From: an uncultured Desulfobacter sp.
GTDB taxonomy: Bacteria > Desulfobacterota > Desulfobacteria > Desulfobacterales > Desulfobacteraceae
Length of the DNA stretch: 64,000 bases
NCBI RefSeq assembly: GCF_963677125.1
Contig: NZ_OY781882.1
Span: forward strand, 3,852,501 to 3,916,500
Reading direction: 5' to 3'
Position numbers and translations under genes: made by a program
Shown: positions 17,326 to 25,846 of the stretch, one piece after another
Numbering within the stretch: position 1 is the stretch's first letter
How the letters are laid out: every line of letters starts with the position of its first letter
The notes under the pieces: generated by a model
What the model saw: only the letters and a program-made list of their open reading frames with translations
What the model was told of the DNA's origin: nothing
Database searches by the model: none

Positions 17326-18612
17326 TTATCGGGGTGGGTTGAAATAGCCGTGGATGAGACGGGGAAAGGTTCGACTTAGATCTTTTATCAGGTTTGTCAT
17401 GCCCGTAGAAGCCCCGCCAGGTGATGCCTTTTCCATGATGCGGATATAGTGCCGGGGGTCAAAATTCAGGTTGCGCCATTGGATCATGTTGATGTCCGTG
17501 TCGTGGATAAAATCAAAAAGCGCCTGCTTTTCCTGTTTGCAATCGGTAAATCCCGGGCAGTTCAGATAATTGATTGCCACAAAACGCCCTTTTGCCCTGG
17601 CCCTTTTTATGCTGTCCACCACATCTTCAAAACAATAGGACTTGGGACGAAAATAGGCGGTATAACACTCCTTACGCACCGAGTTCATACTCACGCGCAT
17701 GCTGTCCAACCCCGCGTTACACAAACGCGCCACCCGGTCGGGCAAGCTGGCATTGGAGTTCAGGTTGATGGTGCCTTGACTGGTCTTCTCCCGGATCAAG
17801 ACAATAGCCTGTTCAATGGCATCTGCCGAGGTTAACGGTTCGCCCTCGCACCCCTGGCCGAAACTGACCACGGCCTTTTCAACTTTCAGGATATGTTCCA
17901 GAGCAACGCCCGCAATCTCTTCAGGATCAGGGATAAAGGCGATTCTGTCCTGGCAGGCGCAAAGATTATTTTCCGTTTGAAGGGATATGCACCCAAGACA
18001 CCTGGCGTTGCAGACCACGGAGGTTGGCAGCGGGGCTTCATACCGGCCCAGGAAAAAATTTTTCCCGGCCGGACACCCATATTCCAACGCACATTTTTCC
18101 AGGTGGCGCATCAGACGATTGTCCGGATATTTTTTTCTGTATTTTTCAACGCCGCGTTGAACGCCGGCAATGGGCATCAAGCGGAGATCCTGTCGGGGTT
18201 CGTCATCCACCTGAAGTGCGGCCGACCTAAAATCATTTTTTCCAAACCCCACAGCACCATAAGAAAAAAGGGGCAGAGGGGTATCCAATCCGGCATCATC
18301 ATAGGCACAAAAATGCAGGTTCACATATCCCGGAGAGTTGAATACACCCACCGGATAAATCCGCTGGTCAGGCTGAAAGGGGTTGGTTTTAAGGATTTCA
18401 AACCGGTCCGTGACCAGATTGAATACAATGGGGGCTCTGTCGGGCAGCATCATCAGTTCACTGCCGTGGGGCATGGGGCAGGTACCAGCTTTTGTCAAAA
18501 TAAAAAATTCATTTCCAGACATGCCTGCAGCGGCATACCCGTCCAGTTCAAAAATATTACCGTGTTCATCAGCCACCACAGCCGTGAGCATCTGTTTATT
18601 AATATATGCCAT
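17326..18612 (-). CDS. Radical SAM protein of unknown substrate
   Basis: A 428-residue protein carrying a radical SAM cluster motif CNARCLGC near residue 205, an unusual mid-protein position. The first ~190 residues form a separate domain of no family I recognise. A group of cysteines (CISLQTENNLCAC) follows the cluster. The barrel segments SFGQGCEGEPLTS and INLNSNASLPDRVARLCNAGLDSMRVSMNSVRKECY match radical SAM enzymes of the MoaA/PqqE style. It lies 82 bases downstream of the oxidoreductase operon's first gene on the same strand. Its upstream region now ends 55 bases away in an ISAs1-type insertion, which may have changed its expression. Confidence 0.82.
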   Translation of the reverse strand: MAYINKQMLTAVVADEHGNIFELDGYAAAGMSGNEFFILTKAGTCPMPHGSELMMLPDRAPIVFNLVTDRFEILKTNPFQPDQRIYPVGVFNSPGYVNLHFCAYDDAGLDTPLPLFSYGAVGFGKNDFRSAALQVDDEPRQDLRLMPIAGVQRGVEKYRKKYPDNRLMRHLEKCALEYGCPAGKNFFLGRYEAPLPTSVVCNARCLGCISLQTENNLCACQDRIAFIPDPEEIAGVALEHILKVEKAVVSFGQGCEGEPLTSADAIEQAIVLIREKTSQGTINLNSNASLPDRVARLCNAGLDSMRVSMNSVRKECYTAYFRPKSYCFEDVVDSIKRARAKGRFVAINYLNCPGFTDCKQEKQALFDFIHDTDINMIQWRNLNFDPRHYIRIMEKASPGGASTGMTNLIKDLSRTFPRLIHGYFNPPR

Positions 18613-18667
18613 GATGGATCAGGATATACCAGAATGATGCCGGGATCTCAATCTTCTGCAAATGTTT

Positions 18668-18677
18668 TATATTTTGG
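18668..18677. repeat. Left target-site duplication of the ISAs1-type element
   Basis: TATATTTTGG directly abuts the left end of the element, and the identical ten bases occur at 20019-20028 on the right side. A perfect duplication implies simple and fairly recent transposition. Confidence 0.93.
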
Positions 18678-18814
18678 CAGGGCTATCGCATGTAAAAAAA
18701 TGGCAGGCATTCTGTGGGTTTTAGGAAAAAAGTTAGCATTTCATAACATACATGACGTAACTATTTGATTTTAAAAGGAATATTTTTCGCTAGATTTTTC
18801 GTTTAATTTGTAGT

Positions 18815-18851
18815 ACCCATTGGCAACAAAAACAAGGAGTTGCCAATGGGT
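18815..18851 (+). promoter_or_regulatory. Hairpin enclosing the transposase ribosome site and start codon
   Basis: ACCCATTGGCAAC (18815-18827) pairs perfectly with GTTGCCAATGGGT (18839-18851). Most of the AAGGAG ribosome site lies in the 11-base loop and its end pairs, and the ATG (18846-18848) is inside the stem. In RNA this would hold back translation. Several insertion sequences use such hairpins to stay silent when read through from outside. Confidence 0.7.
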
Positions 18852-19961
18852 AAAAACAACATAAATAAATACTTTGAGACGATTGAAGATCATAGGCACC
18901 ACAACAAGCTCCATAAATTAATTGATGTGATTATTATTGCAATATGTGGCGTTGTCGCAGGGGCCGATACCTACGAACAAATTGAAAATTTTGGAAAAAA
19001 GCGAAAGAGATGGCTTTCAAAATTCCTGGAATTGCCATATGGGATCCCATCACATGATACCTTTGACCGAATTTTTGAAAGGATGAACCCACAAGAATTT
19101 CAAAATAGTTTCAAAAACTGGATTGCCTCTGTAGCCAAACAAACCAAAGGCCAGGTTGTGGCGATAGACGGAAAAACCCTGAGACGCTCTCATAACAGAT
19201 CTGAGGATAAAAAAGCCATCCATATGATTAGTGCCTGGGCAACTGCAAATCAGGTAGTTCTCGGGCAACTAAAAACGGAAGAAAAATCCAATGAAATAAC
19301 CGCCATTCCCTATCTTTTAAAGTTGCTTGATCTATCCGGTTGCATAGTCACCATTGATGCCATGGGGACACAGAAAAAAATTGCGGAAACCATAATTGAC
19401 AGTAATTGTGACTACATTCTGGCATTAAAAGAAAACCACAAGACCCTTTATGAAAATACAGTCCGTTTTTTTGACCACATGAACAATATGAAAGAAGAGG
19501 GATACTGTTTCGATGAATATGAAACAGTAGATGGTGGGCATGGACGCATTGAGACCCGTAGGAATGTCATAACCCGTGATATTGATTGGCTTGATGACAA
19601 AGAAAATTGGCCTGGTTTAAAATCTTTGGGGATGGTTGAAAGCACCCGGAATGTTAACGGGGAAGTAAGTTGTGACAGGCGTTATTATATATCCAGTCTT
19701 GATTGTACTGCGCAGGTATTTGGAACTTCTGTCAGAAGTCATTGGGGAATTGAGAATTCACTTCACTGGGTATTGGATATCGCTTTCCGGGAAGATGAGA
19801 GCAGGATACGGAAAGGATTCGGGCCGGAGAACTTTGCGGCAATTCGGCATATTGCCTTAAATCTGCTTAAAGAAAATAAAAGTTTTAAAGGGAGCATCAA
19901 GTCAAAAAGATTGAATGCGGCAATGGATACACAGTATTTGGAGGACGTGATGTTTGCATGA
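18846..19961 (+). CDS. ISAs1-family DDE transposase
   Basis: This 371-residue transposase appears intact. Family segments are DHRHHNKLHKLIDVIIIAICGVV near the start, GIPSHDTFDRIFERM, the DDE-type VVAIDGKTLRRS (first Asp), IVTIDAMGTQKKIAETI (second Asp), the DYILALKENHKTLYE block and, near the end, RSHWGIENSLHWVLDIAFREDESRIRKG (Glu). The ATG at 18846 follows AAGGAG; a TTG at 18840 is the alternative. The start region lies in a perfect hairpin. Confidence 0.95.
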   Translation: MGKNNINKYFETIEDHRHHNKLHKLIDVIIIAICGVVAGADTYEQIENFGKKRKRWLSKFLELPYGIPSHDTFDRIFERMNPQEFQNSFKNWIASVAKQTKGQVVAIDGKTLRRSHNRSEDKKAIHMISAWATANQVVLGQLKTEEKSNEITAIPYLLKLLDLSGCIVTIDAMGTQKKIAETIIDSNCDYILALKENHKTLYENTVRFFDHMNNMKEEGYCFDEYETVDGGHGRIETRRNVITRDIDWLDDKENWPGLKSLGMVESTRNVNGEVSCDRRYYISSLDCTAQVFGTSVRSHWGIENSLHWVLDIAFREDESRIRKGFGPENFAAIRHIALNLLKENKSFKGSIKSKRLNAAMDTQYLEDVMFA

Positions 19962-20028
19962 CTGGTAGATAACGCCAGGATCATAGGCCACTTAGAATTT
20001 TTACATGCGTTAGCCCTGTATATTTTGG

Positions 20029-20057
20029 TTGACAAAAAGCAAATGCCTATCTTATGA
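20029..20057 (+). promoter_or_regulatory. Possible promoter abutting the right end of the insertion sequence
   Basis: TTGACA at 20029-20034 follows directly after the right target duplication. With a 17-base gap comes TTATGA (20052-20057), a weak -10. It would drive the small basic protein gene through a 150-base leader. The -35 box belongs to the original chromosome, not to the element. Confidence 0.35.
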
Positions 20058-20209
20058 CGTTTCGAAAAAATTAGCTGGAAATGAACGCTGTCCGGATTGC
20101 CAAAATTTTGTACAGCCAATGTCAAGAGCCTTGCCTGTGTGAAGAATCCGGCATCAGGAGATGCCTATCAGCGACAATTTAAGAAAAAAAGCAGATAAAA
20201 AATAAAGCG

Positions 20210-20503
20210 ATGTTAGACATGACGAGCCCCCCCAAAATCCTTCCGCACCAAGACCGACGCCAAAACAAGCACAACCGACGTGGTAATAGCGACAGACGCA
20301 GCGGGGTTGAACGTCGACATGACTTTCGCAACAGTTCAAGCAAGCAGCGACGCACCTTTTCTGAGTGGTTGCGCTCTGTGTTCAACGCGCGCCTCGGTGT
20401 TGACCGCAGAAAACAGGAACGCAGAAAAAATCCGGATCGCCGCCGACAAGACCTTAAGAACCTGCTCACCGAAGAAGAGATTAACGAACTTCTCAACTGG
20501 TAG
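20210..20503 (+). CDS. Small basic protein with DRRxGxxRR repeats
   Basis: This 97-residue very basic protein carries the repeated pattern DRRSGVERR (about 27-35), LGVDRRKQERR and NPDRRRQD. It ends in a short acidic helix (LLTEEEINELLNW). Short proteins with such Arg-rich repeats are common in Desulfobacterota but I know no function; nucleic acid or membrane-lipid binding is possible. It has no membrane segment or signal peptide. The ATG at 20210 has no strong ribosome site. It stands about 120 bases before hypC, which has its own promoter. Confidence 0.6.
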   Translation: MLDMTSPPKILPHQDRRQNKHNRRGNSDRRSGVERRHDFRNSSSKQRRTFSEWLRSVFNARLGVDRRKQERRKNPDRRRQDLKNLLTEEEINELLNW

Positions 20504-20548
20504 ATCGCTCCATTCTTACATTTCCCGACAGAATAGAATGAATTGGGT

Positions 20549-20576
20549 TTGTTCGTAAGTCAACTTATGGTATACT
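20549..20576 (+). promoter_or_regulatory. Promoter of the hypCFDE operon
   Basis: TTGTTC (20549-20554) and TATACT (20571-20576) are spaced 16 bases, about 47 bases before the hypC start. The -10 box is near consensus. Confidence 0.5.
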
Positions 20577-20623
20577 GCCTTTAATGATCCAAAATAAAAA
20601 CAACAGGATGGAATATAAAACCT

Positions 20624-20854
20624 ATGTGTTTAGCAGTACCTTCAAAAATTATAGAAATTAACAATGCGCTGGCCAAGGTGGAAGTGGACGGGGTGGTCCG
20701 GGAGGCCAGTCTGATGCTGCTCGAAGATGCCGGCATTGGGGATTATGTTATTATTCATGCCGGATTTGCCATTTCAAAGGTAGATGAAGAGGCGGCCTTG
20801 CAAACCATTGCAGATATGCGCAAGATACTTGAACTGGGTGGCGATCCGGCCTGA
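20624..20854 (+). CDS. hypC: Hydrogenase maturation chaperone HypC
   Basis: This 76-residue HypC/HupF-family protein starts MCLAVPSKI, with the invariant Cys2 that binds the iron-cyanide precursor together with HypD. GDYVIIHAGFAISKVDEEAA is the second conserved block. It works in the cytoplasm to build the Fe(CN)2CO centre of [NiFe] hydrogenase and hands it to the large subunit. First gene of hypC-hypF-hypD-hypE, with a 9-base gap to hypF. AGGATGG lies 12 bases before the ATG. hypA and hypB are not in the window. Confidence 0.95.
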   Translation: MCLAVPSKIIEINNALAKVEVDGVVREASLMLLEDAGIGDYVIIHAGFAISKVDEEAALQTIADMRKILELGGDPA

Positions 20855-20863
20855 CGTTTTTAA

Positions 20864-23206
20864 ATGGCTTTTTCGGGTCTGTCGGCAAAACAAATTGAAA
20901 TCTCAGGGGTGGTCCAGGGTGTTGGATTCCGCCCTTTTTTATTTGGATTAGCCCACGCACATCATCTTTGCGGGCATGTATCCAATACGGCCTCTGGTGT
21001 GGCTCTTCTTGTTCAGGGTACGCCAAAAGATCTGGATGCGTTTCTTTCGGAAATTCCTGATAAAAAACCGCTGCTGTCACAAATCTCACAGATCGTTGCA
21101 ACAGATACGCCCCCGTTGAACCTGACTGATTTTGCGATTATCAAAAGCCGGGATACCCAGAGCAAATCGGCCCTAATATCCCCGGATGTCGGGGTGTGTC
21201 CGGATTGTCTCAAAGAGATGCATGACGCCGCGGACCGCCGATTTGAATACCCGTTTATAAACTGCACCAATTGCGGACCAAGATACACCATTATCCAGGA
21301 TATTCCCTATGACCGGCCTAAAACGTCCATGAAATCCTTTACCATGTGTCCGGACTGCCTCAAGGAATATGAAGACCCCTTAAACCGACGATTTCATGCA
21401 CAGCCCAATGCCTGCCCTGTTTGCGGTCCCCAGGTGTTTTTAACGGATAATACAGGAAAACGGGTGGACGGAACTGATCCGGCACAAGCCATGGTGCTTG
21501 CGGCCCGGTTTCTCAGGCAGGGAAGAATCGTTGCGGTTAAGGGCCTGGGCGGGTTCCATCTGGCTGTGGATGCATCCAACGCAACGGCTGTTGATCTGCT
21601 GCGGCAACGAAAAAAACGACCTCATAAACCCTTTGCTCTGATGGCGGCTTGGGACTCCTCTCTATTTGACCATGTTCACATGGATAAAGATGAAAGTGCA
21701 CTGCTTTCATCCTATCACCGTCCCATTGTATTACTGAAAAAAAAGGCGAGCACCCGATCCATAAACACGGCGGGACTGGCGCCGAACCTGGCACCGGACA
21801 ATACTTGCCTGGGCATTATGCTGCCATATACACCGTTGCACTATCTGCTTTTGGACAAAGGGCCTGATATTCTGGTCATGACATCGGGGAACCGGTCCGG
21901 CGAACCCTTGTCCATTGACAATGCAGACGCTCTGGACGCCTTTTCTCATATTGCCGACTATTTTCTGCTCCACGACCGGGATATCTATTTCAGAGCCGAT
22001 GATTCCATTGCCAGAATCCAACAGGGAACACCACGATTTTTGCGCCGGTCCAGGGGATATGCCCCCCTGCCTGTGGATATCACCCCGCCGACAGGTGATA
22101 AAATGGCCAATATTCTTGGCTGCGGGGCGGGAATGAAATCTGCCATCTGTTTAACCAGGGACCGGTATGCATTTTTAAGCCCACACATTGGGGATCTCGA
22201 ATCGATGCAGGTCCAAAATTTTTATAAAGACACCATTGAGCATATGCAAAAAATCCTGGATATCCGACCCGCTTGTGTGGCCCATGACCTGCATTCGGGA
22301 TATTTTTCCACACAGTTCGCCCAAATGCTTGGGGATCAGGGGTTGCCGTTGATAGGGGTCCAGCACCACCATGCCCATGCCCTTTCCTGCATGGCGGAAA
22401 ATCACCTGGGTGGAGAGGTACTTGCCCTGGCCCTGGATGGCACAGGTTTAGGTACGGACGGGCACATCTGGGGCGGTGAAATCCTGACTTGTACTGATGA
22501 AGGGTTTGAACGAAAGGCGCATCTGAATTATCTGCCCATGCCGGGAGGAGATGCCGCGGTGACAGCACCCTGGCGCATGGCGGTGTCCTTGTTATATAAG
22601 GTATACGGATCAGGGATGATGGATCTGGATATTCCTTTTATCCACGCTTTGGACAAATCTAAACTAACATTTTTAATTCAAATGATGGAGCGGCAGATAA
22701 ACTGCCCGTTGACGTCGAGCACAGGCCGTCTGTTTGATGCAGTCTCCGCCCTTTTGATGATCTGCCATGAAATTTCTTATGACAGTCAGGCTGCCATTGC
22801 TCTGGAGGCCGCTGCAAATTTCAAAGCAACCACAAACACCGCCTACCCTTTTGACATAATCGCAGAGGATGACGGCTGCAAAATCATGGACGCCGCCCCC
22901 TGGGTACGTCAGATGGTGGCGGATATCAAAACTGGGGAGCCCCGGAGTAACGTTGCTGCGCGGTTTCACCGAACCTTAGCCGGGATGATGGTGGATGCCG
23001 CCGCACAGGTTGGGCAGGAAACCGGACTTGACCGGATTGTTCTGTCCGGCGGAGTATTTAATAACGATGCGATTTTCTCCCAGATAACCCATCTGCTTAA
23101 AGCAAAGGGCTTTAAGGTCTATACCCACAGCATTGTTCCCTGCGGGGATGGCGGCATTGCTCTGGGCCAGACCATGGCGGCCGCAGCCTTTCAACATACA
23201 TTGTAA
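20864..23206 (+). CDS. hypF: Carbamoyltransferase HypF
   Basis: This 780-residue HypF uses carbamoyl phosphate and ATP to put a carbamoyl group on the HypE C-terminal cysteine, the source of the cyanide ligands. Domains in order: acylphosphatase (GVVQGVGFRPF, about 13-23), two zinc-finger units (CPDC...CTNC, CPDC...CPVC, about 110-185), a YrdC-like domain (GRIVAVKGLGGFHLA, then MTSGNRSGEPL) and a Kae1-like C-terminal domain (HHHAHALSCMAEN, ALDGTGLGTDGHIWGGE, LSGGVFNN). Length and motifs are normal. No ribosome site is visible before the ATG, so translation probably depends on coupling to hypC. Confidence 0.96.
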   Translation: MAFSGLSAKQIEISGVVQGVGFRPFLFGLAHAHHLCGHVSNTASGVALLVQGTPKDLDAFLSEIPDKKPLLSQISQIVATDTPPLNLTDFAIIKSRDTQSKSALISPDVGVCPDCLKEMHDAADRRFEYPFINCTNCGPRYTIIQDIPYDRPKTSMKSFTMCPDCLKEYEDPLNRRFHAQPNACPVCGPQVFLTDNTGKRVDGTDPAQAMVLAARFLRQGRIVAVKGLGGFHLAVDASNATAVDLLRQRKKRPHKPFALMAAWDSSLFDHVHMDKDESALLSSYHRPIVLLKKKASTRSINTAGLAPNLAPDNTCLGIMLPYTPLHYLLLDKGPDILVMTSGNRSGEPLSIDNADALDAFSHIADYFLLHDRDIYFRADDSIARIQQGTPRFLRRSRGYAPLPVDITPPTGDKMANILGCGAGMKSAICLTRDRYAFLSPHIGDLESMQVQNFYKDTIEHMQKILDIRPACVAHDLHSGYFSTQFAQMLGDQGLPLIGVQHHHAHALSCMAENHLGGEVLALALDGTGLGTDGHIWGGEILTCTDEGFERKAHLNYLPMPGGDAAVTAPWRMAVSLLYKVYGSGMMDLDIPFIHALDKSKLTFLIQMMERQINCPLTSSTGRLFDAVSALLMICHEISYDSQAAIALEAAANFKATTNTAYPFDIIAEDDGCKIMDAAPWVRQMVADIKTGEPRSNVAARFHRTLAGMMVDAAAQVGQETGLDRIVLSGGVFNNDAIFSQITHLLKAKGFKVYTHSIVPCGDGGIALGQTMAAAAFQHTL

Positions 23207-23222
23207 AACATAAAGGTAATCC

Positions 23223-24311
23223 ATGAATTTGACATATAATCAGGATTTTAAAGATCCTAAAATTTCAAAAGCCCTGGTGGCCCGAATTCGGGAAAAAAGC
23301 ACCCGCCCGTTGCGGTTAATGGAAGTGTGCGGTACCCATACCATGGCCATTTTTCGTTACGGCATTCGGTCTGTACTGCCCGACACCATTACACTTTTAT
23401 CAGGACCGGGGTGTCCTGTCTGCGTGACCGCTCAAAAGGACATTGACGCCTATGTGTTGCTGGCACGCAGACCAGATGTAATTTTAACCACCTTTGGTGA
23501 CCTGATGAAGGTGCCGGGGTCCGGTGCCAGCCTGGCTGCAGAAAAGGCCAACGGTGCGGATGTTCGTATGGTCTATTCCATTTTCGACGCTTTGGCCATT
23601 GCAAAGGAAAACCCAAACAAAGAGGTGGTCTTTTGTGCAGTGGGCTTTGAGACCACCATTCCAACCATTGCAGGGGCTGTGCTCATGGCCAAGGCCCAAG
23701 ACGTAGATAATTTCAGCATTTACAGTGCAAATAAACTGACCCCACCGGCGTTGGCCGCGCTCATGGAGACCGACGGCGTCGAGATAGACGGGTTTATTCT
23801 GCCCGGACATGTATCGGTAATCACAGGCCTTGACGCATTTGCCCCGACCTTTGAAAGATACCGGATACCTTCCGTGGTTACAGGATTTGAGCCGGTGGAT
23901 ATCCTAAAAGCAGTGCTTAAACTGGTGGAACAAAATGAATCCAATACTCCGGAACTGATAAACGGCTATCCCCGAGCCGTAGCTGATGCCGGCAACCCCA
24001 AGGCCCGGGCAATCATGGAACAGGTGTTTGAAAAAGCCGATGCGCTCTGGCGTGGGATTGGAAGTATTCCGAATTCAGGCATGGTGCTCAGGGCGTCGTT
24101 TCAACAATTTGACGCTGCCAGGAAATTCGAGATGTCAATTCCGGATACCAAAGAACCTGCCGGATGCGACTGCGGCCGAATTTTAATGGGGCTAAAGCGG
24201 CCCGACCAATGTCGACTTTACAAAAAAGCCTGTACCCCCATGCATCCGGTGGGACCCTGCATGGTCTCCAGCGAGGGGGCTTGTGCAGCCTTTTACAAAT
24301 ACAGTCGATAA
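23223..24311 (+). CDS. hypD: Hydrogenase maturation protein HypD
   Basis: This 362-residue iron-sulfur scaffold assembles the Fe(CN)2CO group with HypC. The key cysteines are in place: MEVCGTHTMA near residue 40, GPGCPVCVT near 65-75, and the C-terminal [4Fe-4S] set CDCGRILMG, QCRLYKKAC and GPCMVSSEGACAAFYKY. AAGGTAAT lies just before the ATG. It is 16 bases after hypF and 18 before hypE. Confidence 0.96.
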   Translation: MNLTYNQDFKDPKISKALVARIREKSTRPLRLMEVCGTHTMAIFRYGIRSVLPDTITLLSGPGCPVCVTAQKDIDAYVLLARRPDVILTTFGDLMKVPGSGASLAAEKANGADVRMVYSIFDALAIAKENPNKEVVFCAVGFETTIPTIAGAVLMAKAQDVDNFSIYSANKLTPPALAALMETDGVEIDGFILPGHVSVITGLDAFAPTFERYRIPSVVTGFEPVDILKAVLKLVEQNESNTPELINGYPRAVADAGNPKARAIMEQVFEKADALWRGIGSIPNSGMVLRASFQQFDAARKFEMSIPDTKEPAGCDCGRILMGLKRPDQCRLYKKACTPMHPVGPCMVSSEGACAAFYKYSR

Positions 24312-24329
24312 TAAGACAAGGAAAATACA

Positions 24330-25343
24330 ATGAAAGATAATGATACAATCCTTTTGGATCACGGTGCCGGAGGTAAAGTGTCCCATGCCATGTTTTCGGA
24401 ATTAATTTTGCCTTTGTTTGATAACAAGCTGCTGGCAAAACAAGATGACGGAGCCGTTTTTGATATACCCGCCGGCCGGATGGCTTTTTCAACGGATTCC
24501 TATACCGTGGATCCCATTTTTTTTCCTGGCGGAAATATCGGCGAGCTTGCCGTGAACGGCACGGTCAATGATGTGGCGATGTGCGGAGCAACCCCATTGT
24601 ATTTATCGGTTGGACTGATCATTGAAGAAGGTATGAACGCTTTTGATCTTAAACGAATTCTTCAATCCATGGCCGATGCCGCCAAAAAGGCCGGGGTCCG
24701 GATCGTTACCGGAGATACCAAAGTCGTCCCGCGGGGAAAGGTTGACAAAATATTCATTAACACCTCCGGGATCGGGATCCTTCCCGCCGGCGTCAACGTA
24801 TCGGGAGATAAAGCACTGCCGGGAGATAAAGTTATTGTTTCAGGCACCATTGCCGATCATGGGGTCACGATATTGAGCGAACGCGAAGGACTGAAATTTG
24901 ATTCCGACGTAAAAAGCGATTCCGCGCCCTTAAACCACATGGTTAAAGCGGTGCTGGAGTCAGGATGCCCGGTGCACGTACTGCGGGATCCCACCCGTGG
25001 CGGCCTTGGTACAACATTGAACGAAATCGCTGTCCAGTCAGTTGTTGGAATACGGCTGTTTGAGAACCGGCTGCCGGTGCGCGAACCGGTTAAGGGCATT
25101 TGCGAGCTTTTAGGGTTTGACCCCCTGTACCTTGCCAATGAAGGTAAGCTCATTGCTATTGTGCCTGGCACAGATGCAGACAAGGTGCTGGATATAATTC
25201 GGCAGGATGAATTCGGCAAAGAGGCTGTGATCATCGGAGAGGTCACAAGCCAAGACCCAGGACGGGTTGTGCTCGAGACATTTATCGGTGGCACCCGGAT
25301 GGTGGATATGCTGACCGGCGAGCAGTTGCCTAGAATCTGCTGA
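24330..25343 (+). CDS. hypE: Carbamoyl-dehydratase HypE
   Basis: This 337-residue ATP-dependent enzyme dehydrates the thiocarboxamide on its own C-terminal cysteine to thiocyanate, the donor of hydrogenase cyanide ligands. It begins ILLDHGAGGK, has the AIR-synthase-like segments NGTVNDVAMCGATPLYLSVG and VTGDTKVVPRGKVD, and ends in the obligate PRIC. AAGGAAAAT precedes the ATG. Last gene of the hyp operon. Confidence 0.96.
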   Translation: MKDNDTILLDHGAGGKVSHAMFSELILPLFDNKLLAKQDDGAVFDIPAGRMAFSTDSYTVDPIFFPGGNIGELAVNGTVNDVAMCGATPLYLSVGLIIEEGMNAFDLKRILQSMADAAKKAGVRIVTGDTKVVPRGKVDKIFINTSGIGILPAGVNVSGDKALPGDKVIVSGTIADHGVTILSEREGLKFDSDVKSDSAPLNHMVKAVLESGCPVHVLRDPTRGGLGTTLNEIAVQSVVGIRLFENRLPVREPVKGICELLGFDPLYLANEGKLIAIVPGTDADKVLDIIRQDEFGKEAVIIGEVTSQDPGRVVLETFIGGTRMVDMLTGEQLPRIC

Positions 25344-25362
25344 ATTTAACGAAACCTGAATA

Positions 25363-25391
25363 TTGACAAAAAAGCTTTACATCATTAAAAT
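25363..25391 (+). promoter_or_regulatory. Sigma70-type promoter for dksA
   Basis: A perfect TTGACA (25363-25368) and TAAAAT (25386-25391) are separated by exactly 17 bases. The start point would be near 25398, giving a leader of about 58 bases to the dksA ATG. Confidence 0.75.
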
Positions 25392-25455
25392 ATAAGCATA
25401 TATTAATGAACTTTTAGGTGTCGCGCAAAATCCACTTTAAGAGAAGGACAACACC

Positions 25456-25818
25456 ATGAAACAGGAAGATCTGGATTATTTTAAAGCGTTGTTGACTGAA
25501 CGGCTCAATGAGTTGCTCTCCCATGCCGACACAACCGTTACAGGCATGACCGAACCCAAGGAGAACTTTGCTGATCCCACCGACCGTGCGTCCCATGAGG
25601 CGGACAGAAGTTTTGAACTGCGCATCCGGGACCGGGAACACAAACTGATTAAAAAAGTCAAAAAAGCATTGGAAAGGATTGAAAACGGAACCTTCGGCCA
25701 ATGTGAAATGTGTGAGGAAGACATTTCAGTCGCACGACTCAAAGCCCGGCCTGTAACAACCCAGTGCATCAAGTGTAAAACCCGTGAAGAAAACATGGAG
25801 AAGGCTCTGGGAATTTAA
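25456..25818 (+). CDS. dksA: DksA/TraR-family RNA polymerase-binding regulator
   Basis: This 120-residue protein has a coiled-coil N-terminal half (EADRSFELRIRDREHKLIKKVKKALERIENG) and the four-cysteine zinc finger CEMCEEDISVARLKARP...CIKC. The DPTDRASHEAD stretch fits the coiled-coil tip that enters the polymerase secondary channel. DksA acts with ppGpp to reset transcription in starvation; a RelA/SpoT gene is in the same window at 52.9 kb. It has its own strong promoter, and AGAAGGAC lies 8 bases before the ATG. Its 3' end overlaps the longest possible form of the next ORF. Confidence 0.93.
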   Translation: MKQEDLDYFKALLTERLNELLSHADTTVTGMTEPKENFADPTDRASHEADRSFELRIRDREHKLIKKVKKALERIENGTFGQCEMCEEDISVARLKARPVTTQCIKCKTREENMEKALGI

Positions 25819-25846
25819 TTCCCCGTTACAGGCTTTACAGCAGGCT

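Larger units (their letters stand above)
18678..20018 (+). mobile_element. Complete insertion sequence, ISAs1 family
   Basis: The element is 1341 bp. Its terminal inverted repeats are CAGGGCTATCGCATGTAAAAA at 18678-18698 and the complement of CAGGGCTAACGCATGTAAAAA at 19998-20018, one mismatch in 21. A perfect 10-bp target duplication flanks it. It holds one intact transposase gene. It sits between a leftward radical SAM gene and rightward small gene/hyp genes, and so splits what was probably a divergent promoter region. Confidence 0.95.

Noticed and set aside
17893..18768. A 291-codon plus-strand frame opposite the radical SAM gene
   Set aside because: It is antisense to a gene with intact motifs, has no family features, and runs into the insertion sequence end.
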